From NCBI RefSeq assembly GCF_000175635.1, contig NZ_ACVP01000023.1:186001-250000 (forward strand): a stretch of DNA of 64,000 nt. Direction: 5' to 3'. Below, piece by piece: positions 16,604-25,770 of the stretch. Positions within the stretch are counted from its first letter, which is position 1. Every line of letters begins with the position of its first letter. The DNA is from Corynebacterium tuberculostearicum SK141 (GTDB lineage: Bacteria; Actinomycetota; Actinomycetes; Mycobacteriales; Mycobacteriaceae). The position numbers and the translations under genes were made by a program. Below the pieces are notes generated by a model. It had not been told where the DNA came from. It was given only the letters and a program-made list of their open reading frames with translations, and did not search any database.

Positions 16604-17233
16604 CTACTGCTCGCCGCGCTGGGCGCGATGACGTTCGGCAGCTTGCTTGCGGCGATTGTCTTCCAGTGGCTCCCGCTGCGGTGCCGCGTCAATCCTGGAT
16701 TGAAATTCGCCCACCTCATCGAGCTGTCCGGCGGTGGCGCGCACGCGGGCTTCGGCGGCCTTCTGCTCTGGGCTGCGGCGCAGCGCCACCATGCTATAGG
16801 CCAGAAATGCTAGGAAGGTAGCTAGCATTCCTACCCACATTCCCAGCGACGCCCCGTCGGCGGTAGAGCCACGGAACCAGAAGCCCCATAGGTTGGCAAA
16901 GAAGGACACCGTCACCAACATCCATGCAATCAGCCCAGGCGTGGCGCGACGGGTGAACAGCGTCACCGGAGTAAGAATGCCCAAACCAATGAGCGCGAGC
17001 CACGCAGAGACGGTTTCCATGATGGAAATCCTCACGCCACTAGATGTGGTGCCGAACGTCAATGCCTCCCAACCATGAGCCGGACCGGCGTAGGGCAAAA
17101 TCAGGTAGAGGATATAGACCACCACTGCAATGCACAGCGTGACCTTGTGACCGCCGAGGTCCATTGTTTGTGCTGCTCTACGCTCAGCGTTAGCTGCATT
17201 GTGGGCTGCGGTGGTCGAACGTTCCTCAGTCAT
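16604..17233 (-). CDS. Conserved membrane protein (Rv2732c-like)
   Basis: A 209-residue protein with four hydrophobic helices: VTLCIAVVVYILYLILPYAG, AWLALIGLGILTPVTLF, PGLIAWMLVTVSFFANLW and LGMWVGMLATFLAFLAYSMVAL. A charged cytoplasmic tail is rich in Arg and Glu. It sits between the GNAT gene and miaB in the order seen for Rv2732c. Its ATG has a TAGGCT box (17242-17247) eight bases upstream and GGGAG between, so either leaderless or led initiation is possible. Function is unknown. Confidence 0.8.
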   Translation of the reverse strand: MTEERSTTAAHNAANAERRAAQTMDLGGHKVTLCIAVVVYILYLILPYAGPAHGWEALTFGTTSSGVRISIMETVSAWLALIGLGILTPVTLFTRRATPGLIAWMLVTVSFFANLWGFWFRGSTADGASLGMWVGMLATFLAFLAYSMVALRRSPEQKAAEARVRATAGQLDEVGEFQSRIDAAPQREPLEDNRRKQAAERHRAQRGEQ

Positions 17234-17255
17234 GGCTCCCTAGCCTACTCCCCTG

Positions 17256-18782
17256 CTAGCAACCGCAGGAATCGCCGGAATCGGCGGCCGCGGGCTTGCC
17301 AATCGACGGCAATCCCAGACCGACGCCGATGGGTGCGGTGGTAGGCGTTTCGCCGGCAGCGGACATATCGCCGGCCTTGGTGCGGGTGTGGGAGGTAACG
17401 GCGGCGTCGGCAAGCAAGAAGAAGGAGCCCGCACCGGTTACCTGGGTATGCACCACATCGCCCGGGCGAATCTCCGCCGAAATATCCGTGCCGTCAGAGT
17501 CAACCGGGGTGAAATGCACTAGGCGGCCATCGCGTGCACGGCCGGTCATGCGGTGGGTTTCATCGTTTTTGCGGCCGCCTTCGGCCTGCACCAAAAGCTC
17601 CACATCCGTACCAATGAGCTTCTTGTTTTCCTCTGCCTGAATGCTGTCTTGCAGGGCAACGAGACGCTCGAAACGATCCTGGACGACCTCCTTGGGAATC
17701 TGGTCCTCCATTTCCGCAGCCGGGGTTCCCGGGCGCGGCGAATACTGGAAGGTAAAGGCCGAGGCAAAGCGAGCGCGGCGCACAAGCTCCATGGTGTCTT
17801 GGAAGTCTTCCTCGGTCTCGCCCGGGAAGCCCACGATGATATCGGTCGTGATTGCGGCGTGTGGAATCTTGTCCCGTACCTCGTCCAAAATCCGCAGGAA
17901 CTTCTTGGTGCGGTAGGAACGGCGCATGTCCTTAAGGACCTTGTCGGAGCCAGACTGCAGTGGCATATGCAGCTGCGGGCACACTGCCGGTGTCTCGGCC
18001 ATGGCATCGATGACGTCGGAAGTAAACTCCGCTGGGTGCGGGGAGGTAAAACGTAGGCGTTCAAGGCCTTCGATCTTGCCTACCTCGCGCAGCAGCTTAG
18101 AAAAAGCGAAACGGTCACGCGGCATATCGGGATCGGCGAAATTGACGCCATAAGCATTGACGTTTTGCCCCAACAGGGTGACCTCGGATACGCCCTGATC
18201 TACTAGGGCTTTGACCTCGGCCAAGATATCGCCGGGTCGGCGGTCCTCTTCCTTGCCGCGCAGGGAAGGAACGATACAGAACGTGCAGGTGTTATTGCAG
18301 CCTACGGAAACAGAAACCCAGCCGGCATAGGCAGACTCACGCTTGGCTGGCAAGACAGACGGAAAAGCCTCGAGGGAATCAACGATTTCTACCTGGGCTT
18401 CATCGTTGTGTCGGGCGCGCTCCAGCAGCGTCGGCAGGGCCGCCATATTGTGAGTGCCGAAGACAGCATCAACCCACGGGGCATTATCTAGGACGGTGTC
18501 CTTGTCTTTCTGCGCCAAGCAACCGCCCACGGCAATTTGCATGCCGGGATGATTTTCCTTTGTCTTCTTCAAGGCACCCAAGGTGCCGTAGAGCCGTTTA
18601 TCGGCATTTTCGCGCACGGCGCAGGTATTGAAGACGATGAGATCTGGCTCCACGCCTTCGCCGGCGGCCGCGTAGCCGGCCTCCTCCAAGAGACCAGAGA
18701 TGCGCTCGGAATCGTGCACATTCATCTGGCAGCCGAAAGTTCGGACTTCATAAGTACGGTTATCTGCGATTGTCTGCTCCAC
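17256..18782 (-). CDS. miaB: tRNA-2-methylthio-N6-dimethylallyladenosine synthase MiaB
   Basis: About 508 residues. An N-terminal UPF0004 domain has three cluster cysteines ([21 protein letters not shown]). A radical-SAM core has [11 protein letters not shown], and there is a C-terminal TRAM domain ([17 protein letters not shown]). Substrate is the i6A made by MiaA. GTG 18782 fits the usual protein start (VEQTIADN) and has TAAACT eight bases upstream; ATG 18818 is an in-frame alternative. The last residues, GDSCGC, form a short cysteine tail beyond the TRAM domain. Confidence 0.93.
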   Translation of the reverse strand: MEQTIADNRTYEVRTFGCQMNVHDSERISGLLEEAGYAAAGEGVEPDLIVFNTCAVRENADKRLYGTLGALKKTKENHPGMQIAVGGCLAQKDKDTVLDNAPWVDAVFGTHNMAALPTLLERARHNDEAQVEIVDSLEAFPSVLPAKRESAYAGWVSVSVGCNNTCTFCIVPSLRGKEEDRRPGDILAEVKALVDQGVSEVTLLGQNVNAYGVNFADPDMPRDRFAFSKLLREVGKIEGLERLRFTSPHPAEFTSDVIDAMAETPAVCPQLHMPLQSGSDKVLKDMRRSYRTKKFLRILDEVRDKIPHAAITTDIIVGFPGETEEDFQDTMELVRRARFASAFTFQYSPRPGTPAAEMEDQIPKEVVQDRFERLVALQDSIQAEENKKLIGTDVELLVQAEGGRKNDETHRMTGRARDGRLVHFTPVDSDGTDISAEIRPGDVVHTQVTGAGSFFLLADAAVTSHTRTKAGDMSAAGETPTTAPIGVGLGLPSIGKPAAADSGDSCGC

Positions 18783-18863
18783 GTCGGCATAGTTTAGCCA
18801 TGAAGCTAGGCATCTCATAACTGCCGGACTTAGCCATTCCGGCGCTACCCTGCCTTGGCCGTA

Positions 18864-19466
18864 TCAGTCCTCTGCGCGCAGCTCCACGCACCGCGCGTCA
18901 AGGGCTGCGATTGCGTTCTGCAGCGACATTCCTTCATTGAAGCCGCGGCGTGCCAGCACCCCCACAATGCGACGTAGGGCCTTGTCGCGCTCCTTGCGAT
19001 CCTCCGGTACGGATTTAATGGAGCGAGCCTTCTTTTCCGCAAGGGCCTGTGCCATGGCTTCTTCATCGGCAGGGTCAATCTGCTCGAGCGCCTCAGCACG
19101 ATCGGCCTCGCTCACGCCCTTTTCCCGCAATTCCCTGTTGAGAACCGAGCTGGACTTGCCGCGCCGCTTATGCCGTTGGCGCACCCACTCGTGTGCAAAG
19201 GCGGCGTCATTCACCAGCCCCGCATGGGCTAAATCATCTAGCACGTCCTCAACGACATCTGGCTCAAACTCGGCCTTTACTAGACGATCATAGAGCTCTT
19301 TCCGGGACCTAGAACGCTGATCCAATAGGCCCAGCGCCCGAGCGCGGACCTTGGCCTTGGCTTCCTCTGCCTCTCGATCAAAAAGCCCGCCCCCAGCTGC
19401 TCCATTCTCATAGGCCTCGAGGGCCTGGCGGAGTTGGGCGAGCTTTTCGGGGGTGGGCTGATTCAT
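18864..19466 (-). CDS. recX: RecA regulator RecX
   Basis: A 200-residue helical protein with the RecX signature: ALGLLDQRSRSRKELYDRLV, then VVEDVLDDLAHAGLVNDAAFA, then repeated three-helix units. RecX binds RecA filaments and limits strand exchange. It lies 50 bases downstream of recA on the same strand and is probably cotranscribed, as in other actinobacteria, so it would share LexA control. Confidence 0.92.
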   Translation of the reverse strand: MNQPTPEKLAQLRQALEAYENGAAGGGLFDREAEEAKAKVRARALGLLDQRSRSRKELYDRLVKAEFEPDVVEDVLDDLAHAGLVNDAAFAHEWVRQRHKRRGKSSSVLNRELREKGVSEADRAEALEQIDPADEEAMAQALAEKKARSIKSVPEDRKERDKALRRIVGVLARRGFNEGMSLQNAIAALDARCVELRAED

Positions 19467-19517
19467 GATGCAGATTCAAATGGTACGCGGAGTGTGTGGG
19501 TACGGGGTTAGACGATT

Positions 19518-20654
19518 CTAGTCGTCATCAAAATCGACGTTTGGAACGAGATCAACGGACTCATCGGTCAATGGGTCATCGGCACCAGGAACGTCCATCG
19601 CGGCACCCTCCTCGCCTTCGGCCGCGGCCTCGCCGATACCGAGCTTCTGGAAAATCTTCTGCTCGATTTCATTGGCTAGATCCGGGTTATCCTTCAGGAA
19701 ATTACGCGCCTTCTCCTTACCCTGGCCCAGCTGGTCGCCTTCGTAGGTAAACCAGGACCCGGACTTGCGGATGAAGCCGTTTTCAACGCCAAGGTCGATG
19801 ATGGACGACTCGCGAGAGATGCCTTCGCCATACATGATGTCGAACTCGGCAATTTTAAATGGTGGCGAGACCTTGTTTTTTACTACCTTGAGCTTGGTGC
19901 GGTTACCGATGGCATCCTGGCCATCTTTTAAGGTCTGGATGCGGCGGATATCGCAGCGCACGGAAGAGTAGAACTTGAGCGCCTTACCGCCGGTGGTGGT
20001 CTCTGGCGAGCCGAACATCACGCCAATCTTTTCGCGCAGCTGGTTAATGAAGATAGCGGTGGTACCGGAGTTGTACAGGGCACCGGTCATCTTGCGCAGC
20101 GCCTGCGACATCAGGCGGGCCTGGAGGCCGACGTGACTATCGCCCATCTCACCTTCAATTTCCGCCTTCGGGGTAAGGGCAGCAACGGAGTCAACGACAA
20201 TGATGTCAATTGCGCCAGAGCGTACCAGCATATCGGCGATTTCCAAGGCCTGTTCACCGGTATCTGGCTGGGAAACCAAAAGGTTATCGGTATCCACGCC
20301 AAGCAGGCGAGCATACTGCGGGTCGAGCGCGTGCTCGGCGTCAATAAACGCGGCAATGCCGCCGTCCTTTTGTGCAGATGCAATGGCGTGCAGCGCAACA
20401 GTGGTCTTACCAGAAGACTCCGGGCCATAGATTTCTACGATGCGCCCACGCGGGAAACCACCAATACCCAGAGCAACATCGATTGCGGTATTACCGGAAG
20501 AAATGGCCTTAATCGGTGGGCGGTTGTCATCACCCAGGCGCATCACAGCGCCTTTGCCGTAATCCTTCTCAATCATGGCCATTGCGGCATCGAGGGCCTT
20601 CTGGCGGTCATCTCCCTTAGAGGCGGCAGAAGAAGACTTCTTTTTGGTTGCCAT
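19518..20654 (-). CDS. recA: Recombinase RecA
   Basis: A 378-residue RecA with no intein. Walker [10 protein letters not shown] is at residues 77-85, followed by [12 protein letters not shown] and the L1/L2 DNA-binding loops ([14 protein letters not shown]...[10 protein letters not shown]). The C-terminal acidic tail ends VDFDDD. It drives recombinational repair and LexA self-cleavage. Expression is controlled by the LexA-type promoter about 120 bases upstream. Confidence 0.98.
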   Translation of the reverse strand: MATKKKSSSAASKGDDRQKALDAAMAMIEKDYGKGAVMRLGDDNRPPIKAISSGNTAIDVALGIGGFPRGRIVEIYGPESSGKTTVALHAIASAQKDGGIAAFIDAEHALDPQYARLLGVDTDNLLVSQPDTGEQALEIADMLVRSGAIDIIVVDSVAALTPKAEIEGEMGDSHVGLQARLMSQALRKMTGALYNSGTTAIFINQLREKIGVMFGSPETTTGGKALKFYSSVRCDIRRIQTLKDGQDAIGNRTKLKVVKNKVSPPFKIAEFDIMYGEGISRESSIIDLGVENGFIRKSGSWFTYEGDQLGQGKEKARNFLKDNPDLANEIEQKIFQKLGIGEAAAEGEEGAAMDVPGADDPLTDESVDLVPNVDFDDD

Positions 20655-20774
20655 TAACTTTCATCCTTATCTTTAACGACGATGTACTAACGCATTATTA
20701 GACTGCCGTGGAACTCAAACGGTTCCCTCCGTCAACGCCATCCCACTGTAGACGACTGCATCGACACCTCCGCC

Positions 20775-20804
20775 ATATTACATACATCTGTTCGAATTTT
20801 GAAA
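20775..20804 (-). promoter_or_regulatory. recA promoter with LexA (SOS) box in the spacer
   Basis: On the reverse strand TTTCAA (20799-20804) and TAATAT (20775-20780) are 18 bases apart. CGAACAGATGTATG (20781-20794) fills the spacer next to the -10 and matches 12 of 14 positions of the Gram-positive SOS box CGAACRNRYGTTYC. LexA bound here would occlude the promoter. The predicted leader is about 110 bases. Confidence 0.75.
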
Positions 20805-20836
20805 GTGGACACGCCAGTCCGCCACATTCAACGGCG

Positions 20837-21052
20837 CTATAAAGTAGGGTAATCGACTCCCAACCTGCGCTCCTTCGGTACATCAAAGTCATCGCACAGG
20901 CTCAGCCAGACGCGACGCGGATCGACGCCGCGTTCGATAAGCTCATCGGGCGTTGCCCCGAGGTCGGGCAAGACATGGGAGTGGCTAATCCACTTTCCTT
21001 TAGACTCGCCAAATTCGTCCACAATGAACTGGTGATACTCGGTCAATCGCAT
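20837..21052 (-). CDS. DUF3046 protein
   Basis: A 71-residue protein starting MRLTEYHQFIVDEFG and ending with DVPKERRLGVDYP, the pattern of DUF3046, a small actinobacterial family found next to recA (Rv2738c position). It has no signal peptide. Function is unknown. ATG 21052 is preceded seven bases upstream by TAGGAT (21060-21065), predicting a leaderless transcript. Confidence 0.85.
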   Translation of the reverse strand: MRLTEYHQFIVDEFGESKGKWISHSHVLPDLGATPDELIERGVDPRRVWLSLCDDFDVPKERRLGVDYPTL

Positions 21053-21059
21053 GCGCGCT

Positions 21060-21065
21060 ATCCTA
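21060..21065 (-). promoter_or_regulatory. -10 box of the DUF3046 gene, leaderless spacing
   Basis: TAGGAT on the reverse strand is followed by seven bases and then ATG 21052. There is no ribosome site in between. Confidence 0.55.
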
Positions 21066-21155
21066 CTCAGCACTTAAGCACGGGCGCCAGCGGTCCAGAA
21101 AGCGTCGATTGGGAGCCCGCCGCAATGGCCCTGCCTCACAGTTATCAGCCTTGGA

Positions 21156-21168
21156 TGAACACCGTTCA
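21156..21168. promoter_or_regulatory. Candidate BioQ operator upstream of bioYMN
   Basis: TGAACACCGTTCA is a perfect 5-3-5 palindrome. The BioQ repressor of Corynebacterium glutamicum recognises TGAAC-N3-GTTAC; four of five bases of the right arm agree. It lies ten bases upstream of the -35 box of the bioY promoter. Control by biotin status is inferred. Confidence 0.65.
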
Positions 21169-21178
21169 AAACCCTCAA

Positions 21179-21208
21179 TTGTCTGCAGTTTTCATGCAGT
21201 GCTAACCT
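21179..21208 (+). promoter_or_regulatory. bioY promoter, leaderless
   Basis: TTGTCT (21179-21184), an 18-base spacer and TAACCT (21203-21208) are followed by seven bases and ATG 21216. No ribosome site is present before the ATG. Confidence 0.65.
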
Positions 21209-21215
21209 CTTGAGC

Positions 21216-21779
21216 ATGAAAAAGAACTCTCTGGCAACCACCATTGCCTATGTTGCCGTGTTTACCGCTCTCGTCATCGTCCTTGCCTTCGTGTCCATCC
21301 CTATCGGTTCGGCCGGCGTGCCCATCGTGCTGCAAAACGCAGCGCTGATCCTCGCCGGCCTTATTTTGGGTAGCAAGCGCGGCGGATACGTGGGGCTCCT
21401 CTTCCTGTTCCTAGGCCTTGCCCTCCCAGTTCTGGCGGGTGGTGGTACCACGCTGCGCGCCCTAGCAGGCCCAACCGCGGGCTACATCATCGGCTATGTA
21501 ATCTCGCCGGCGGTTGCAGGTGCAATTGCCTACCGCTCCCCTAAGAACAAGGGCGGCATGGCCGTCGTACTTGCCGTGGCCGCAATTGTCGGCCTTGCCG
21601 TCCAATACGTCTGCGGCGCCTTTGGTCTCATGATCCGCTCCGGCTTGGAAATTGGTCCAGCCTTCGCCGCCCAATTGCCCTTCATCCCTGTCGATGCCGG
21701 AAAGCTTGTAGTTGCCGTCATCATCGCTCTCGGCGTGCACGCGGCATTCCCCGACCTGATGGGACGAAAGGCCGACTAG
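21216..21779 (+). CDS. bioY: Biotin ECF transporter substrate-binding component BioY
   Basis: A 187-residue membrane protein with six hydrophobic helices. It has the BioY patterns IPIGSAGVPIVLQNAALILAG and GYIIGYVISPAVAGA. BioY captures biotin and works with the BioMN module encoded immediately downstream. The stop overlaps the GTG start of bioM. ATG 21216 is preferred to the upstream TTG 21210 because of the leaderless promoter position. Confidence 0.95.
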   Translation: MKKNSLATTIAYVAVFTALVIVLAFVSIPIGSAGVPIVLQNAALILAGLILGSKRGGYVGLLFLFLGLALPVLAGGGTTLRALAGPTAGYIIGYVISPAVAGAIAYRSPKNKGGMAVVLAVAAIVGLAVQYVCGAFGLMIRSGLEIGPAFAAQLPFIPVDAGKLVVAVIIALGVHAAFPDLMGRKAD

Positions 21780-22471
21780 TGCCCACGATCGACTTTTCCT
21801 CGGTCACGGTGGCTTTTGAAGACACCGTGGTGCTCGAGGACATCAACCTCACCCTCACCGAACAACGCATTGGCATCATCGGCCAGAATGGTGGCGGGAA
21901 ATCCACCTTGACCAGGCTCATCAATGGATTGGGCGAGCCTAGTGAAGGTACGGTGACGGTGGACCAGATGGACGTCGCCAAGCAGGGCAAAAAGGTGCGC
22001 GAAAAGGTGGGGTTTGTCTTTTCGGATGCCGAAAACCAGATTGTCATGCCCAATGTGCGCGATGACGTCGCCTTTTCGCTCCGCCGCTTTAAGCTGCCCA
22101 AACACGAGCGCCTCGCCCGCGTGGATGCTGCCCTCGAGCGCTTCGGACTCGCCGAATTTGCTGAGCGCTCACCGCATACGCTCTCCGGCGGACAAAAGCA
22201 ACTACTCGCGCTGGCAGCGGTCATGGTCATCGACCCGATTCTCATCATCGCTGATGAGCCCACTACCCTGCTGGATCTGCGCAACCGAGATCGAATCAAA
22301 AGAGAATTCGCGCGTTTGGAACAGCAACTAATTGTGGTGACGCACGATCTGGAATTTCTGCGCGATTTTGATCGGGTCATTTGCATCGATAACCACCGCA
22401 TCGCCGCGGATGGCCGGCCTGCGGAGGTCATAGATTTTTACCAAGACCTCATGGCCCAGCGGCCGCTGTAG
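21779..22471 (+). CDS. bioM: Biotin ECF transporter ATPase BioM
   Basis: A 230-residue ABC ATPase. Walker A is GQNGGGKST, the Q-loop region contains DAENQIVMP, the signature is LSGGQKQ, and Walker B is ILIIADEPTT followed by D-loop LLDLRNR. These are features of energy-coupling-factor ATPases. It starts with GTG overlapping the bioY stop (TAGTG) and is followed by bioN after 11 bases, giving a three-gene operon for biotin import. Confidence 0.95.
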   Translation: MPTIDFSSVTVAFEDTVVLEDINLTLTEQRIGIIGQNGGGKSTLTRLINGLGEPSEGTVTVDQMDVAKQGKKVREKVGFVFSDAENQIVMPNVRDDVAFSLRRFKLPKHERLARVDAALERFGLAEFAERSPHTLSGGQKQLLALAAVMVIDPILIIADEPTTLLDLRNRDRIKREFARLEQQLIVVTHDLEFLRDFDRVICIDNHRIAADGRPAEVIDFYQDLMAQRPL

Positions 22472-22482
22472 GGAGACTTGTC

Positions 22483-23103
22483 ATGCAACGACGCACGAAT
22501 CTCCCACTTTCCGTCTATGTTGATGGCACCAGCTTTGTTCATCGCATCAAACCTAGCTGGAAGATCGCATTCCTCTTAGTCTTTATCATGGTCACCAGCA
22601 TCTTTTTCAAGTCCATTCCGTGGGCAGCAGGCGGCGTCATTTTTGTCGTCTTTCTCTATGCTTGCGCCCGGATTCCACTGGGCATTGCGTGGAGTCAGAT
22701 CTGGCCGCCTCTCTTTTTCCTAGTCCCCTTGGCAGGCTTTCAATGGTGGGCAAAGGACTTCGACTATGCGGCGGTGATGTTCCTCAATGTCTTCGCCGCT
22801 ATGATGGCTGCCTTCTTGCTCACGCTGACCTCCACGGTCGATGAGATTATGGAGTCGCTGGAAGAGTCGCTACAGCCCCTAAAGCGCTTCGGAATACCGG
22901 TAGAAAACATCAGCTTGGCTATGTCACTGACTATTCGTCTCATCCCGTTGATGTTTGAAACCGTCTATGAAGTCCTAGATGCCCGCAAAGCGCGCGGTGC
23001 CGGGATGTCCCCGCTCGCATTTGGCACCCCGGTTATCATTCGCTCCATCCGGCGAGCGCGCGCCATGGGTGAGGCTTTGCAGGCCCGCGGCGTCGGCGAC
23101 TAG
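22483..23103 (+). CDS. bioN: Biotin ECF transporter transmembrane protein BioN
   Basis: A 206-residue EcfT-type protein with about five membrane helices and the coupling motif region DARKARGAGM, which contacts the ATPase. A second copy-like segment, GEALQARGVGD, ends the protein, the usual second Ala-Arg-Gly signature of EcfT. It completes bioYMN. A strong inverted repeat follows. Confidence 0.93.
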   Translation: MQRRTNLPLSVYVDGTSFVHRIKPSWKIAFLLVFIMVTSIFFKSIPWAAGGVIFVVFLYACARIPLGIAWSQIWPPLFFLVPLAGFQWWAKDFDYAAVMFLNVFAAMMAAFLLTLTSTVDEIMESLEESLQPLKRFGIPVENISLAMSLTIRLIPLMFETVYEVLDARKARGAGMSPLAFGTPVIIRSIRRARAMGEALQARGVGD

Positions 23104-23111
23104 CAGCAACA

Positions 23112-23160
23112 GTTATCGCCTCCCACGCACCACCACATGATGGCCGAGGGAGGCGATAAC
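23112..23160. terminator. Bidirectional terminator between bioN and pspA
   Basis: GTTATCGCCTCCC (23112-23124) and GGGAGGCGATAAC (23148-23160) form a perfect 13-bp stem between convergent operons, followed on the plus side by TATTTAAAA. Confidence 0.8.
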
Positions 23161-23182
23161 TATTTAAAAGACTGTCGGGGGT

Positions 23183-24043
23183 TTACTCCCCACGCAGCTC
23201 ACGCAGCCGGGCCTGCACAGCATCGTTGTTGGCACTGCCTGGCTGAGCAGCGTTGTCGGCAGCAGAGCCAGAAGCTTTATTGCCCTCAATGGCCTGAGCC
23301 TTATTGCCTTCCACGGACTTAGCAGAGTTCATTTCACTGCGAATCTGCTCCAAGCGGGAATGACCGGCCATCTGTATGCCCGCCTGCTGAACCTCGGCCA
23401 TGCGGTTTTCCACGGAGTTCTCAGCCAGCTCAGCCTGACCCAGGGCCTTGGAGTAACGGCGCTCAATCTTATCGCGCACAGCATCCAGAGACGGCGTATT
23501 GCCATTGGCGCTCAACTCGTTCATGGAGTTCAAAGACTCGGAAACCTTTTCCTGCATCTTTGCCTGCTCGAGCTGGGAAAGCAGCTTGGAGCGCTCATTG
23601 ACCTTTTCACGCAGCGCGGCATTGTTGCGCTGAACCGCATTCTTGGCCTTTTCTGCCTGCTGCAGTGCTTGGTCGTGCAGCTTCTTGGTATCTTCCACGG
23701 ACTCCTCAGCCGTAACCAGCTGGGCAGCGAAGGCCTCTGCCGCGTTCTCGTACTCCACGGCCTTATTTTCATCGCCCTTGGCACGGGCCTGATCAGCCAA
23801 TTCCAGAGCCTGGCGAGCATTGCCCTGCAGCTTTTCTACTTCTGCCAAACGGCGGTTAAGCTGCATTTCCAACTGGCGCTGGTTACCAATCACGGCGGCC
23901 GCCTGCTGAGACAGCTCCTGGTGCTGGCGCTGAGCATCTTCAATAGCCTGCTCGATCTGCACCTTCGGATCGGCGTTTTCCTCGATCTTATTATCGAAGA
24001 GAGCCATCAGGTACTTCCAGCCCTTAACAAATGGGTTCGCCAT
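23183..24043 (-). CDS. pspA: PspA/IM30-family envelope stress protein
   Basis: A 286-residue, nearly all-helical coiled-coil protein beginning [29 protein letters not shown], which is cut here as two segments: an amphipathic N-terminal helix and the ESCRT-III-like PspA core. The C-terminal third is rich in Asn, Ser and Ala and probably disordered. PspA proteins bind damaged inner membrane. ATG 24043 is preferred over TTG 24055. In mycobacteria the homologue Rv2744c (35-kDa antigen) lies next to clgR, as here. Confidence 0.9.
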   Translation of the reverse strand: MANPFVKGWKYLMALFDNKIEENADPKVQIEQAIEDAQRQHQELSQQAAAVIGNQRQLEMQLNRRLAEVEKLQGNARQALELADQARAKGDENKAVEYENAAEAFAAQLVTAEESVEDTKKLHDQALQQAEKAKNAVQRNNAALREKVNERSKLLSQLEQAKMQEKVSESLNSMNELSANGNTPSLDAVRDKIERRYSKALGQAELAENSVENRMAEVQQAGIQMAGHSRLEQIRSEMNSAKSVEGNKAQAIEGNKASGSAADNAAQPGSANNDAVQARLRELRGE

Positions 24044-24232
24044 GGTGTGCTTCAACCTTTCTAGGTTAAAAATGTGCGTAATGTTCTGCTGCTTATACTA
24101 GCGAAGCGCTGTTTCCACCGCTTGCACTCCCCGCGGTCGCGGGCGCTTGCCGACGCCCCCATAACCACCACAGCCGACCTTCCTCGCAAGAGAATAGGAC
24201 GGCTGTTGACATAGACCGCTGACCGCTGTGGG

Positions 24233-24595
24233 CTAAAGCTCTGATGCGGCAGGTGCCGTATGGGCAAGCTCCTCATCCATGGAGGGCAGGGCCATGTAAC
24301 CGGCCGCTTCAATCAATACGTCCGAGACTGAGCAATCCAGCGCGTGGCACACAGACGCAAGAAGCTCAGAGGAGACCTCCTTGCGGCCGCGTTCGAGCTC
24401 TGAAAGGTAACCCGGCGATACGCGGGCCACCCCGGCCAATTCGCGCAGGGTCACTCCCTTGTCCGCGCGGAAGGCGCGCAGCGTCAACCCAAGAGCCTCA
24501 CGCAAAAGCGGCTCAGGGGTACGAGCAGTGGCGGGCGCCGCTGGTGCAACAGCGCCGTTTACCGGGTGTTCGAGGACAGCAGTAGAAGTGTTCAT
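24233..24595 (-). CDS. clgR: XRE-family transcriptional regulator ClgR
   Basis: A 121-residue protein with a flexible Ala/Pro N-terminus and an XRE helix-turn-helix: [20 protein letters not shown] followed by [21 protein letters not shown] short tail ends APAASEL, a hydrophobic/alanine end of the sort that makes ClgR a ClpP substrate. ClgR activates clp protease and stress genes. ATG 24595 is taken; GTG 24598 and an upstream TTG are alternatives because AAGGAG lies some 14 bases from the ATG. The end of the cinA-like gene is 26 bases upstream. Confidence 0.88.
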   Translation of the reverse strand: MNTSTAVLEHPVNGAVAPAAPATARTPEPLLREALGLTLRAFRADKGVTLRELAGVARVSPGYLSELERGRKEVSSELLASVCHALDCSVSDVLIEAAGYMALPSMDEELAHTAPAASEL

Positions 24596-24621
24596 CACTA
24601 TAGTCAACGCTCCTTGTCTCG

Positions 24622-25119
24622 CTATTGTTCCCGCAGTGCCGGATTTTCTTCCAAAGTTGAGCACAGGAGACGCAAGGCGGCTGCGACCGTGGCCTCTCTG
24701 ATTTCGTTTCGCTCTTTCCCCAACCCGGAAAGCTGTTGGGAAAATCCGACTCCGCTAGGAGAAAAAATTCCGATATAAACCGTGCCCGCCGGCTTGCCTT
24801 CTTGTAGGTCTGGTCCTGCCACTCCGGTAAGGCCTATCCCCCAGTCCGCACCGGTTTCTGCCACCGCCGCGCGCGCCATTGCAAGGGCAGTCTCCCCAGA
24901 AACCACACCGGCTGCTTCGATATCGGCTACTGGTTGGTGCAAAAAGTGGGATTTCACCTCGGTGGCATATGTTATAAGCCCTCCGCGCAACACAGCCGAA
25001 GCTCCAGGGACAGAAGCCACCGTGGCACTGGCCAACCCAGCAGTAAGTGACTCACAAAAGGACAAAGTTTCGCCGCGCTCGGTGAGTTCAGATACGAGGC
25101 GGGCCGCCATGGAGCTCAT
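24622..25119 (-). CDS. CinA C-terminal domain protein (nicotinamide-nucleotide amidase type)
   Basis: A 165-residue stand-alone CinA-C domain: [33 protein letters not shown], then [12 protein letters not shown] and [22 protein letters not shown]. In bacteria this domain (PncC) deamidates nicotinamide mononucleotide to recycle NAD. It is located between pgsA and clgR, with seven bases to pgsA, so the four genes probably form one operon. Confidence 0.9.
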   Translation of the reverse strand: MSSMAARLVSELTERGETLSFCESLTAGLASATVASVPGASAVLRGGLITYATEVKSHFLHQPVADIEAAGVVSGETALAMARAAVAETGADWGIGLTGVAGPDLQEGKPAGTVYIGIFSPSGVGFSQQLSGLGKERNEIREATVAAALRLLCSTLEENPALREQ

Positions 25120-25126
25120 GAACTAC

Positions 25127-25711
25127 CTAGCTATTCTGCTTCTTGCCGTCGATGAGGTACTGAACGCCGGTAACCACGGTCACCACTGCAGCCAAGAGCA
25201 TCACCAAGAAGGTAGGAACGTTCATCCACTCCGGCAGCGGCCACAGGTACAACCCTACTGCCAAGGATTGCAATACAGTCTTCAGCTTGCCGCCCTTCGA
25301 AGCAGGAACGACCTTGCCGCGGCGCAACAAAACCATACGCCAGATGGTGATTCCGAACTCACGAATGAGAATGACCACGGTAATCCACACTGGCAGTACC
25401 CCAATGATGTTGAGGCATACCAGTGCGGTAGTCATAAGCGCTTTATCCGCGATGGGATCAGCAATCTTGCCAAAATTGGTGATAAGGCCACGGGCACGGG
25501 CGATGTCCCCGTCGAGCTTATCTGTGAGCATTAAGGCCGCAAATAGCCCAAAAGCCCACCAGTCATGGCCAACAATCACCAGCCATGCGAAAACCGGAAT
25601 GAAAAGAATGCGCAGGCTGGTGAGAATATTTGGCAGGTTCCAATTGGATACCTGTGGATTCACATCCGAAGATTGCGCTGACTGTGTTCCGGGTTGATTC
25701 ACGTTATACAT
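25127..25711 (-). CDS. pgsA: CDP-diacylglycerol-glycerol-3-phosphate 3-phosphatidyltransferase family protein
   Basis: A 194-residue membrane protein with the CDP-alcohol phosphotransferase motif: D-G-x2-A-R-x8-G-x3-D-x3-D is seen in DGDIARARGL...GKIADPIAD. Four to five helices surround it. It likely makes phosphatidylglycerophosphate, although M. tuberculosis has several PgsA paralogues and this one corresponds to PgsA3 by position. I take ATG 25711 (MYNVNQP) rather than the longer GTG-type extension. Confidence 0.9.
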   Translation of the reverse strand: MYNVNQPGTQSAQSSDVNPQVSNWNLPNILTSLRILFIPVFAWLVIVGHDWWAFGLFAALMLTDKLDGDIARARGLITNFGKIADPIADKALMTTALVCLNIIGVLPVWITVVILIREFGITIWRMVLLRRGKVVPASKGGKLKTVLQSLAVGLYLWPLPEWMNVPTFLVMLLAAVVTVVTGVQYLIDGKKQNS

Positions 25712-25757
25712 ACTACCTGTTAGCACCAAGCACCTGCGCTTGGATGCCCCTGCATTT

Positions 25758-25763
25758 TAAAAT
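25758..25763 (+). promoter_or_regulatory. -10 box of the YciI-like gene, leaderless spacing
   Basis: TAAAAT lies exactly seven bases before ATG 25771. No ribosome site is present; a -35 is not obvious. Confidence 0.55.
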
Positions 25764-25770
25764 GCGAAGC

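Noticed and set aside
25630..25770. In-frame extension of the YciI-like gene upstream
   Set aside because: It overlaps pgsA coding sequence and promoter space; the -10 box at 25758 and family similarity both fix the start at 25771.
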